From Hyphomicrobiales bacterium (lineage in GTDB: Bacteria > Pseudomonadota > Alphaproteobacteria > Rhizobiales > Beijerinckiaceae), in NCBI GenBank assembly GCA_027484605.1, contig JAIXSR010000140.1:1-64000 (forward strand): a stretch of DNA of 64,000 nucleotides, written 5' to 3'. Position 1 is the stretch's first letter; the number at the start of each line of letters is the position of its first letter. The position numbers and the translations under genes were made by a program. The notes below the pieces were generated by a model that saw nothing but the letters and a program-made list of their open reading frames with translations, made no database searches and had not been told where the DNA came from. Shown piece after piece: positions 55,016 to 62,560 of this stretch.

Positions 55016-56182
55016 ATGACGATTGATCCGCGCATCCTTTCCCTGAAGGATGAAGTCACCGCCTGGCGCCGTGATTTCCACGCGCATCCCGAAACCCTCT
55101 ATGATGTGCACCGCACGGCGGGCATCGTCGCGCAGAAGCTGCGCGAATTCGGCTGCGACGAGGTGGTCGAGGGGATCGGCAAGACCGGCGTCGTCGGCGT
55201 CGTCCATGGCCGCAACGGCCCCGGTGGCCGGGTCGTCGGGCTGCGGGCCGACATGGATGCGCTGCCGATCTCGGAAGAGACGAACCTGCCGCACCGCTCG
55301 ACCATTCCCGGCAAGATGCATGCCTGCGGCCATGACGGCCATACCTCGATGCTGCTGGGCGCGGCCAAGCATCTGGCTGAAGCGCGCGATTTCGAGGGGA
55401 CGGTCGTCCTGATCTTCCAGCCGGCCGAAGAGGGCGGTGCCGGCGGCAAGGCCATGGTGGATGATGGGATGATGACCCGCTGGAAGATCGACGAGGTCTA
55501 TGGCATGCACAACATGCCCGGCCTGCCGCCCGGCCATTTCTCGCTCCGGCCGGGCCCGCTCATGGCAGCGACCGCTTATTACACCCTCACCATCGAGGGT
55601 CGCGGTGCCCATGCCGCCAAGCCGCATGAGGGGATCGACCCCGTGCTGGTCGGCGCGCATATCATCACGGCCCTCCAGTCGATCGCCTCGCGGACGATCG
55701 ATCCGCTGAAATCGATCGTCGTGTCCAACACGGTGTTCCAGGCGGGCGAGGCGCAGAATGTCATTCCGCAGCGCGCCGTCCTGCGCGGCACGGTGCGCAC
55801 GCTCGACAACGAGGTGCGGGACCTGGCCGAGGAGCGCTTCAAGGCCATCGTCGAGGGCACGGCCCGCATGCTCGGTGCGGAGGTCACGCTCGACTACCGC
55901 CGCGGTTATCCGGCCACGGTCAATCATCCCCGGGAAACCCGCTTCGCCACCGAGATCGCCCGGAAGATCGCCGGCGCCGGCCAGGTCGACGACGATGCCG
56001 TGCCGACCATGGGCGGCGAGGACTTCTCCTACATGCTGCTGGAGCGGCCGGGCGCCTTCATCTTCATCGGCAATGGCGACACGGCCGGCCTGCATCACCC
56101 GGCCTATGACTTCAATGACGAGGTAATTCCCGTCGGCATCCAGTACTGGGCGGATCTCGCCCGGGCCCGGACGGCAGCCTGA
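55016..56182 (+). CDS. M20-family metal-dependent amidohydrolase (hippurate-hydrolase type)
   Basis: A 388-residue peptidase of the M20D group: DFHAHPETLYDVHRTAGIVA, LRADMDALPI, HACGHDGHTSMLLGAAK (His/Asp), FQPAEEGGAGGKAM (Glu pair) and THAAMP-like GRGAHAAKPHEGIDPVLVGA; C-terminal metal residue region TMGGEDFSYML. It cleaves N-acyl amino acids. It could hydrolyse N-acetyl-L-Glu made by DgcN/DgcA, but it lies 34 kb away. Confidence 0.92.
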   Translation: MTIDPRILSLKDEVTAWRRDFHAHPETLYDVHRTAGIVAQKLREFGCDEVVEGIGKTGVVGVVHGRNGPGGRVVGLRADMDALPISEETNLPHRSTIPGKMHACGHDGHTSMLLGAAKHLAEARDFEGTVVLIFQPAEEGGAGGKAMVDDGMMTRWKIDEVYGMHNMPGLPPGHFSLRPGPLMAATAYYTLTIEGRGAHAAKPHEGIDPVLVGAHIITALQSIASRTIDPLKSIVVSNTVFQAGEAQNVIPQRAVLRGTVRTLDNEVRDLAEERFKAIVEGTARMLGAEVTLDYRRGYPATVNHPRETRFATEIARKIAGAGQVDDDAVPTMGGEDFSYMLLERPGAFIFIGNGDTAGLHHPAYDFNDEVIPVGIQYWADLARARTAA

Positions 56183-56201
56183 CGCGGGGCAGGGGGCAGG
56201 G

Positions 56202-57470
56202 ATGCTGCTGGGTTCGGTTGCGGATGATTTCACCGGCGCGAGCGATCTCGCCAATACGCTCGCCAGGGGCGGCATGCGGACGACCCTGTTCGTCGGCATC
56301 CCCGATTCCGTCCGGCCGGAATGCGAGGCCGGCGTCATCGCCCTGAAATCAAGGTCGATCCCGGTGGCCGATGCGGTCGGGCAGAGCCTTGCTGCCCTGC
56401 ACGCCCTCCGCGCCGCCGGGGCCGGCCAGATCCTGTTCAAATACTGCTCGACCTTCGATTCGACCCGCGTGGGCAATATCGGGCCGGTCGCGGATGCGAT
56501 GATCGAAGCGCTTTCCGCCCCGGTCGCCATCGTCTGCCCCGCTTTCCCGACCAATCTCCGGACGATCTATCGCGGGCATCTCTTCGTCGGCGACAAGCTC
56601 CTCAGCGAGAGCGGCATGGAGAAGCACCCGCTCACGCCGATGACGGATGCCAATCTCCAGCGCTGGCTGTCCTACCAGTCGCAGAACCGGATCGGGCTGA
56701 TCACGCTCGACACGATCCGCAAGGGCCCCGAGGCCATCCGCGCAGCCCTCGGGGAGGCGGCACGCCGCAAGGAAAAGCTCGTCATCTGCGACGCGATTGC
56801 CGACGAGGATCTCATGCGGCTCGGGGAGGCGGCAAAGGGCATGGCGCTCGTCACTGGCGGCTCCGGCATCGCCTTGGGCCTGCCGGCCAATTTCGGCCGG
56901 AGCCCGGCCGCTGCTGCCCCGCCGCCGCAAGCGCCGCAGGGCAGGGCCATCGCCCTGTCCGGTTCCTGTTCACGCGCCACCCTGGCCCAGGTTGCCCTGC
57001 ACCGGGCCGAAGCGCCGTCCCTGGCGCTGGATGCCGCCGCGATCGTCGAATCGCGCTTTGCCCCGGCCGATGTGATGGCCTGGCTCGCGGGCGAGGCCGG
57101 AAAGGCGGCACTGCCCCTCGTCTATTCGAGCGCTGCGCCGGAGGATGTCTCGGCCCTGCAGGCCCGGTTCGGCACCGGAGAAGTGGCCCATGCCATCGAA
57201 TCCTTCTTTGCCGGGCTGGCCCGGATGCTGGTCGCGGCCGGCTATCGCCGGCTGATCACGGCAGGCGGCGAGACCTCCAGTGCCATCGTCAGCGGCCTGG
57301 ACCTGAAGGCACTGGCGATCGGCCCCGAAATCGATCCCGGCGTCCCGGCCCTGGTCCATGAGGGCGAGCCGGCGCTGGCCCTTGCCCTCAAGAGCGGCAA
57401 TTTCGGCGCGCCTGATTTCTTCGCCAAGGCGCTCGGCGTCATGGATCGCATGGCCGGGGGGCCGGCCTGA
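56202..57470 (+). CDS. otnK: 3-oxo-tetronate kinase (DUF1537, OtnK)
   Basis: A 422-residue four-carbon acid-sugar kinase. N-terminal domain GSVADDFTGASDLANTLARG, KYCSTFDSTRVGNIGPVADA, C-terminal nucleotide-binding domain with VTGGSGIALGLPANFGR and ITAGGETSSAIVSGLDLKAL. It phosphorylates 3-oxo-tetronate at O4. Its stop overlaps the start of an OtnC-like gene (TGATG), the known pair. The dehydrogenase and isomerase of the pathway are absent locally. Confidence 0.9.
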   Translation: MLLGSVADDFTGASDLANTLARGGMRTTLFVGIPDSVRPECEAGVIALKSRSIPVADAVGQSLAALHALRAAGAGQILFKYCSTFDSTRVGNIGPVADAMIEALSAPVAIVCPAFPTNLRTIYRGHLFVGDKLLSESGMEKHPLTPMTDANLQRWLSYQSQNRIGLITLDTIRKGPEAIRAALGEAARRKEKLVICDAIADEDLMRLGEAAKGMALVTGGSGIALGLPANFGRSPAAAAPPPQAPQGRAIALSGSCSRATLAQVALHRAEAPSLALDAAAIVESRFAPADVMAWLAGEAGKAALPLVYSSAAPEDVSALQARFGTGEVAHAIESFFAGLARMLVAAGYRRLITAGGETSSAIVSGLDLKALAIGPEIDPGVPALVHEGEPALALALKSGNFGAPDFFAKALGVMDRMAGGPA

Positions 57471-58111
57471 TGCTGCCCGAAGCGGAAGCTAGGCTGGCGC
57501 TTGTCGAGGCGGGCCGGCATTTCGCGGCGATGGGCATGGCCATCGGCAGCGCGGGCAATCTCTCGATCCGCATTCCCGATGGCTATCTCGTGACGCCGAC
57601 CAACTCGGCGCTCGGACGGCTGGATCCGGCCCGGCTCAGCAAGCTGGATACGGAATTCCGCGCGGTCGGGGGTGATGCGCCCACCAAGGAAGTCTCGCTC
57701 CATCGCGCCTTCTACGAGACGCGCCCGGATTGCGGGGCCGTCGTCCATCTCCATTCGACCCATGCCGCGGCCTTGTCCTTCCGGGCCGACCTGCCCGATA
57801 CTGATCCGATCCCGCCTTTCTCGCCCTATTTCATCATGCGCGTCGGTCATGTCGCGGTCCTGCCTTATGCCCGGCCGGGCTCGGACCGGATCGGCGAGAT
57901 GATCCGGAATCTCGGGGGCCGCTACCGGGCTGTCCTTCTGGCCAATCACGGTCCGGTCACGGCCGGGCGCAGCCTCGCCGAGGCCATCTCCGCCGCGGAG
58001 GAATTCGAGGAGACGGCCCGTCTCTACCTGATGCCGGGCATCCACCCGCTGCGCCTGCTCTCGGAGGCCGAGATCGCGGATCTGGTGGCGACCTTCCGGC
58101 TGGATTGGTGA
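57470..58111 (+). CDS. otnC: 3-oxo-tetronate 4-phosphate decarboxylase (class II aldolase, OtnC)
   Basis: A 213-residue class II aldolase-fold protein: GSAGNLSIRIPDGYLVTPTN, catalytic Glu in TKEVSLHRAFYETRPD, zinc His pair VVHLHSTHAAALS, third His in LLANHGPVTAGRSLAEA. It decarboxylates the OtnK product to dihydroxyacetone phosphate. Followed 3 bp later by methylglyoxal synthase, which uses the same product. Confidence 0.9.
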   Translation: MLPEAEARLALVEAGRHFAAMGMAIGSAGNLSIRIPDGYLVTPTNSALGRLDPARLSKLDTEFRAVGGDAPTKEVSLHRAFYETRPDCGAVVHLHSTHAAALSFRADLPDTDPIPPFSPYFIMRVGHVAVLPYARPGSDRIGEMIRNLGGRYRAVLLANHGPVTAGRSLAEAISAAEEFEETARLYLMPGIHPLRLLSEAEIADLVATFRLDW

Positions 58112-58114
58112 GCC

Positions 58115-58504
58115 ATGGCGCCGGAACCGAAAACCCTTGCCCTCGTAGCGCATGACCGGATGAAGGAGGCGCTGGCCGATTGGGCCGAGGCCAACCTGGC
58201 CGCACTGGAAGCGCACCGCCTCTTCTGTACCGGCACAACCGGCTCGGTCCTCCGGAAACGGTGCCCCGGGCTTTCGATCACCCGCCTGGCCTCCGGCCCG
58301 CTGGGCGGCGACCAGCAGATCGGGGCGCTGATTGTCGAGGGCCGGATCGATGCCGTCATCTTCTTCATCGATCCGCTCTCGCCCATGCCGCATGACGTCG
58401 ACATCAAGGCCCTGCTCCGCCTCGCCGTCGTCTATGACGTGCCCATCGCCCTGAGCCGCCGGACGGCCGATCTTTTCGTCGCGGCGGGCCTTCTGACCGC
58501 TTGA
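58115..58504 (+). CDS. mgsA: Methylglyoxal synthase
   Basis: A 129-residue enzyme converting dihydroxyacetone phosphate to methylglyoxal and phosphate. Active-site residues all present: ALVAHDRMK (His), TGTTGSVL (phosphate loop), [14 protein letters not shown] (catalytic Asp) and [20 protein letters not shown] (His, Asp). Normal family length minus a short C-terminal extension. It forms the last gene of an otnK-otnC-mgsA unit. Confidence 0.95.
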   Translation: MAPEPKTLALVAHDRMKEALADWAEANLAALEAHRLFCTGTTGSVLRKRCPGLSITRLASGPLGGDQQIGALIVEGRIDAVIFFIDPLSPMPHDVDIKALLRLAVVYDVPIALSRRTADLFVAAGLLTA

Positions 58505-58837
58505 TGGCGGCGCTCCAACCTTTGACTCTGGCTGTCCATGGCCCCGGTCCGGAGATCGCTGTTGGTGATGGCTGCCGGCCTCGTCATCCGGTTGCCCGGG
58601 CGGATGGGCCGCCATGGCCATTATTCGGGCCGGAACTTGTAGAATGGCCGATTCCGCGCTATTATTCCTGTCATCGATTTGGCCGGACGACCGGGCCGCT
58701 TTGGGACTACCAGGCGCACGTTCAGACTGCTCTCCAAAGATCGACCATCGGGGCGCGGAAATTCCAAACTCCAAACGTGTAATGATTGCCGAGAGATCGG
58801 CAAACTGTCGAGACCTGATAGTCCAAAGGATAGACCC
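58505..58837 (+). other. Gene-free stretch holding the cspA promoter and leader
   Basis: 333 bp without a credible gene. The promoter is at 58637-58665, which leaves an untranslated leader of ~165 nt before cspA, long as in cold-shock genes of other bacteria. Confidence 0.6.
58637..58665 (+). promoter_or_regulatory. cspA promoter candidate
   Basis: TTGTAG (58637-58642), 17-nt spacer, TATTAT (58660-58665). Confidence 0.6.
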
Positions 58838-59047
58838 ATGAGCACCGGAACCGTGAAGTGGTTCAATGAACAGAAGGGCTACGGATTCATTCAGCCGGAT
58901 GATGGCGGCAAGGATGTTTTCGTGCATATCAGTGCCGTGCAGCGTTCGGGCCTCCAGGGCCTTCGCGACGGCCAGAAAGTCTCTTACGAACTGCAGGCCG
59001 ATCGCCGTACGGGCAAGATGGCCGCGGTGAATCTGCAGGCGATCTGA
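58838..59047 (+). CDS. cspA: Cold-shock domain protein CspA family
   Basis: A 69-residue single CSD protein: [20 protein letters not shown] (RNP1 KGYGFI), [14 protein letters not shown] (RNP2 VFVHI), [21 protein letters not shown] single-stranded nucleic-acid chaperone. ATG at 58838 after aaaGGAtagaccc. The long leader suggests post-transcriptional temperature control. Confidence 0.95.
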   Translation: MSTGTVKWFNEQKGYGFIQPDDGGKDVFVHISAVQRSGLQGLRDGQKVSYELQADRRTGKMAAVNLQAI

Positions 59048-59092
59048 CGTGAACCCGCGGCCCGGCAATCGGGCCGCGATCAGGTAGGGTGG

Positions 59093-59117
59093 AGCCGTTC
59101 CGGGTTTCGGAGCGGCT
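59093..59117 (+). terminator. Hairpin terminator after cspA
   Basis: Stem agccgttccg (59093-59102) / cggagcggct (59108-59117), 9 of 10 pairs, 5-nt loop, followed by tcttcctgtttct. A second hairpin without T-tract lies at 59056-59078. Confidence 0.6.
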
Positions 59118-59167
59118 TCTTCCTGTTTCTGCGCGCGGTATGCGCGCCATAGAGGAAGGTTTGGCGG

Positions 59168-59455
59168 ATGGCGAAGGAAGAAGTGATCCAGTTCGAGGGG
59201 TTGGTGCTGGAATTGTTGCCGGATGCGCGTTTCCGGGTCCAGCTCGACAGCGGACACGAGATCATCGCCTATACTGCCGGCAAGATGAAGAAGAACCGCA
59301 TCAAGACCCTCGCGGGAGACCGCGTCACGGTCGAGATGTCGCCCTATGATCTCGAGAAGGGCCGCCTCGTCTTCCGCCACAAGGACGAGCGTTCGGGCTT
59401 CACTCCGGGCGGCGCGCGTCCGCCGCAGAAGGGCCAGCCGCCCAAGCGGCGCTGA
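59168..59455 (+). CDS. infA: Translation initiation factor IF-1 with C-terminal extension
   Basis: A 95-residue S1/OB-fold protein: [60 protein letters not shown]. The canonical ~72-residue factor is followed by about 20 extra residues rich in Gly, Pro, Lys and Arg ([19 protein letters not shown]). The essential core is intact. It sits directly after cspA and 13 bp before a ribokinase-type gene. Confidence 0.95.
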   Translation: MAKEEVIQFEGLVLELLPDARFRVQLDSGHEIIAYTAGKMKKNRIKTLAGDRVTVEMSPYDLEKGRLVFRHKDERSGFTPGGARPPQKGQPPKRR

Positions 59456-59468
59456 CCGGACCTGACCC

Positions 59469-60380
59469 ATGACGGGCCGCGTCGTCGTTCTCGGCAGCGT
59501 CAACCGCGACCTTGTCCTCTCCGTACCGCATCATCCGCAGCCCGGTGAGACCCTGTCGGCCACCGGCTCGGCGGAGTTCCCGGGCGGCAAGGGCGCGAAC
59601 CAGGCGGTCGCTTCCGCACGTGCCGGGGCGACCACATTGCTGGCCGGCGCGATCGGCGCCGACGGCTTCGGCGAGGCAATGCGGATGTTCCTGGCGGGCG
59701 AGGGCATCGATCTCGCTGCCTTGACCATCCGCGCCGGCCATCCGACCGGCCTCGCCGTGATTGCCGTCGATCCGCACGGACAGAACAGCATCATGGTCGT
59801 TCCTGGTGCGAATGCCGCTTTGTCGGCTGCCGATGCCGCCGAGCTCGACATCCGCGCCGGTGATCTGGTGGTGGCCCCGTTCGAGGTGCCCGACAGCTTC
59901 ATTCTCGAAGGATTCCGCAAGGCCCGCAAAGCAGGGGCGCGCACCGTGCTGAATCCGGCCCCGATGCGTGCGCATGATCCCGCCCTGATCGGGCTGACAG
60001 ACCTGCTCGTCCTCAACGAGACCGAATTCGCGCAGATGACGGGAGCGGCCGGCCTCCCGGAAGGGCCGGCGCTCGAGGCCGCCTTGGCCGACGCCTTGCC
60101 GGATGTCGCCATCCTCGTCCTGACGCGCGGTCCGGAGGGCGCCCTCGTGCGGGAGGGCCGGGCCGTTTTTGCCGTCCCCGGACACCGGGTCGCGGCGCGG
60201 GATACGACCGGCGCCGGCGATTGCTTTGTCGGCGTCCTCGCCGCCTCGCTTGCGCTCGGGCTGGCGCTGGCGCCGGCCCTGTCCCGCGCCAATCGGGCCG
60301 CGGCGATCAGCGTCACCCGCGAGGGCGCCGGCGCCTCGATGCCCGGCGCCGCGGAGATCGAGGCCTTCGATCTCCGCTAG
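59469..60380 (+). CDS. rbsK: Ribokinase (PfkB family)
   Basis: A 303-residue sugar kinase: GSVNRDLVLSVPHHPQPGET, GGKGANQAVASARAGA, DTTGAGDCFVGVLAASLALG with the catalytic Asp in GAGD, and VVPGANAALSAADAAEL. Closest to ribokinase by motif. No ribose transporter or D-ribose pyranase is nearby, so it might act on another pentose or nucleoside-derived sugar. Convergent with the glutathione transferase gene. Confidence 0.88.
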   Translation: MTGRVVVLGSVNRDLVLSVPHHPQPGETLSATGSAEFPGGKGANQAVASARAGATTLLAGAIGADGFGEAMRMFLAGEGIDLAALTIRAGHPTGLAVIAVDPHGQNSIMVVPGANAALSAADAAELDIRAGDLVVAPFEVPDSFILEGFRKARKAGARTVLNPAPMRAHDPALIGLTDLLVLNETEFAQMTGAAGLPEGPALEAALADALPDVAILVLTRGPEGALVREGRAVFAVPGHRVAARDTTGAGDCFVGVLAASLALGLALAPALSRANRAAAISVTREGAGASMPGAAEIEAFDLR

Positions 60381-60389
60381 CCACAGGCC

Positions 60390-61043
60390 TCAGGCGGGCT
60401 CGGCGTCCCGGCGCACCATCATTTCCTTGTACGCCGCCCGGGTATGGCAGGTCCGCAGCCAGGCGCTGACGGCCGGCGCAGCTTCCCAGAGCGTCTTCGC
60501 CGGAAGGGCATAGCGCATGACTTCGGCGACATTGATATCGGCCACCGTGAACCGGTCCCCGAGAATGTAGGGTTGGCGGGAGAGATGCTCGTTCAGCACC
60601 CGGAACGGAGCAGCCAGCGCCTCGACAGCCGCTGCGGCAGCCGTGGCATCGCGTTCTTCCGGCGGCTTCGCAGCCATGTTGTAGAGAACCTGGATCGAAT
60701 GCGGCTCGACCCCGGTCGCGGCCCAGAGCGTCCACATGATGGCCTGGCCTTCCTCGGCCACATCGGCCGGCGCCAGCGGGCCGCCATGCTTGCGGGCGAG
60801 ATAGAGCGTGATCGCGAGGGATTCGTGCAGGACGAGGCCATCATCCTCGATCGAGGGGATTTGCCCGCTCGGATTGACCTTCAGGAATTCCGGTGAGCGG
60901 GTATGCACCGTGCCGGGCGGAATCTCGCCCTTGAAGCGGTTGGCCTGGATCACCGGCACCTGCTTGAACGGCAACCCGAGTTCCAGCGCGAGCCAGGCAA
61001 TCCGCGACGCGCGCGAGCGATAGACACCATAGAGCGTGAACAT
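60390..61043 (-). CDS. Glutathione S-transferase family protein
   Basis: A 217-residue GST: thioredoxin-like N-terminal domain (FTLYGVYRSRASRIAWLALE, NPSGQIPSIEDDGLVLHESL with the cis-Pro and ES motif) and helical C-terminal domain (PYILGDRFTVADINVAEVMR). The SRAS Ser is the probable catalytic residue. ATG at 61043 chosen over a long upstream frame that overlaps cysG. Confidence 0.92.
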   Translation of the reverse strand: MFTLYGVYRSRASRIAWLALELGLPFKQVPVIQANRFKGEIPPGTVHTRSPEFLKVNPSGQIPSIEDDGLVLHESLAITLYLARKHGGPLAPADVAEEGQAIMWTLWAATGVEPHSIQVLYNMAAKPPEERDATAAAAAVEALAAPFRVLNEHLSRQPYILGDRFTVADINVAEVMRYALPAKTLWEAAPAVSAWLRTCHTRAAYKEMMVRRDAEPA

Positions 61044-61096
61044 CAAAGAGAGTCTCCTGAGGGAATGACCTGTGATCGCACAAGCTTCCCCGGAAC

Positions 61097-62560
61097 TCAA
61101 ACAGCCTGGCGGAAGCCATCCACCATTCCCGTTGCGGCATTGTGGCCGGCAAAGACCGGCCCGATCCCGATCAGGATCGGGGCGCCGGCGGGCAGGGTCG
61201 TCACGCCCTGCGGCAACGCGTCGAGGCAGCCTTCCCACCGGGCCTCTCCGGGCCGCGACAGCGATGCCATGGCGATGGCCGGCATCGATCCGGCCATGCC
61301 ATGCCGGCGCAAAGCCGCCACGATCGCCCCCGCCTGCCGCGCGCCCATATAGATGACGAGCGTCGTCCGGCCCTCCGCCGCTTGCGCCCAGTCGATCGTG
61401 TCCGGCAATTCCCCATGGCGCGAATGGCCGGTCACCAGCATGAGGCTCTGGGCATGATCGCGATGCGTGAGCGAGCGGTTGAGGCTCATCGCCAGGGCCT
61501 GTGCCGAGGTGATCCCGGGCACCACGCTGACCGGGATTCCCGCCTTTTCCAGCGCCTCGATTTCCTCGCCGGCCCGGCCGAACACCATCGGATCGCCGGA
61601 TTTGAGCCGCACCACGTGCTTTCCCTGCCGCGCAAGCCCCATCATCAGGGTGTTGATGTCGTCCTGCGCACAGCTTTCCCGCGCGCCGCGCTTGCCCACC
61701 ATCATCCTCCTGGCCTCGCGTCGCGCCAGTTCGAGCACGGCATCGGAGACGAGGTCGTCGAACAGGATGACATCGGCCGATTGCAGCGCGCGGACGGCCT
61801 TGATCGTCAGCAGGTCGGCATCGCCCGGTCCCGCCCCGACCAGCGTGACCCGGCCGCCGCTCGCGCCCCCGGCCAGACGGCTCTCGCCGATCATCCGGTC
61901 GATCGTGCCATCATCGGCCCCCGCCTTGTCGCGGAAGGCGAGGTCGGTGAAGGCCTCCCAGAAGCGGCGCCGTTCCGGCCCCGGCTTCAGCCTGTCCATC
62001 ACCCGCTGGCGAATGGCCTGCGCGCGGCCGGCCCAACTGGCGAGGCTCGGCGGCAGCAGCATCTCGATCCGGCGGCGGATGCCCTGGCCGAGGATCGGCG
62101 CGGCGCCGTCGGTCGAGATCCCGATCACCACGGGCGAGCGGTTGACGATCGAACCGAACAGGAAATCGCAGGTCGCCGGCTTGTCGACCGTATTGACGAT
62201 CACGCCGGCGGCGCGCGCCGCGCACCGGAAGGCCTTGGCTTCCGCTTCGTCCTCGAAATCCCCGACAGCCAAAGCCGCATGGTTGAAGATGTCGAGGGAC
62301 CAGGGCCGCTCGAGCAGCGTCAGGCTGCCCGCCTCCGCCCCCCGCGCCACGATGGCCCGCATGTCATCGCTGGCTTCCGGGGCGAAGATCGCCACATCGG
62401 CGCCTGCCGCGGCCAGCAGCTCGGCTTTCCAGGCCGCGCCGGCACTGTTTCCGGCCAGGACGACCCGCTTGCCGGCGAGATCGAAGAAGACGGGCAGCTT
62501 CGCCAGCGCCCCCATCCGGGGCGGCATGGCTTCAGCCGGCTTTCTCGAGGCGATGGTCAT
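61097..62560 (-). CDS. cysG: Siroheme synthase CysG (trifunctional)
   Basis: A 487-residue fusion. The N-terminal precorrin-2 dehydrogenase/ferrochelatase half (VVLAGNSAGAAWKAELLAAA, catalytic Asp in VNTVDKPATCDF, ISTDGAAPILGQGIRRRIEM) is followed by an S-adenosylmethionine:uroporphyrinogen-III methyltransferase half from ~residue 235 (VTLVGAGPGDADLLTIKAVR, VVRLKSGDPMVFGRAGEEIE, SVVPGITSAQA). The cofactor siroheme is needed by nitrite and sulfite reductases, in line with nasA upstream; the two coding regions overlap by 29 bp. Confidence 0.95.
   Translation of the reverse strand: MTIASRKPAEAMPPRMGALAKLPVFFDLAGKRVVLAGNSAGAAWKAELLAAAGADVAIFAPEASDDMRAIVARGAEAGSLTLLERPWSLDIFNHAALAVGDFEDEAEAKAFRCAARAAGVIVNTVDKPATCDFLFGSIVNRSPVVIGISTDGAAPILGQGIRRRIEMLLPPSLASWAGRAQAIRQRVMDRLKPGPERRRFWEAFTDLAFRDKAGADDGTIDRMIGESRLAGGASGGRVTLVGAGPGDADLLTIKAVRALQSADVILFDDLVSDAVLELARREARRMMVGKRGARESCAQDDINTLMMGLARQGKHVVRLKSGDPMVFGRAGEEIEALEKAGIPVSVVPGITSAQALAMSLNRSLTHRDHAQSLMLVTGHSRHGELPDTIDWAQAAEGRTTLVIYMGARQAGAIVAALRRHGMAGSMPAIAMASLSRPGEARWEGCLDALPQGVTTLPAGAPILIGIGPVFAGHNAATGMVDGFRQAV

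Noticed and set aside
58501-58782. 93-codon frame between mgsA and cspA
   Set aside because: No SD, no family features, and it covers the cspA promoter; treated as leader DNA.
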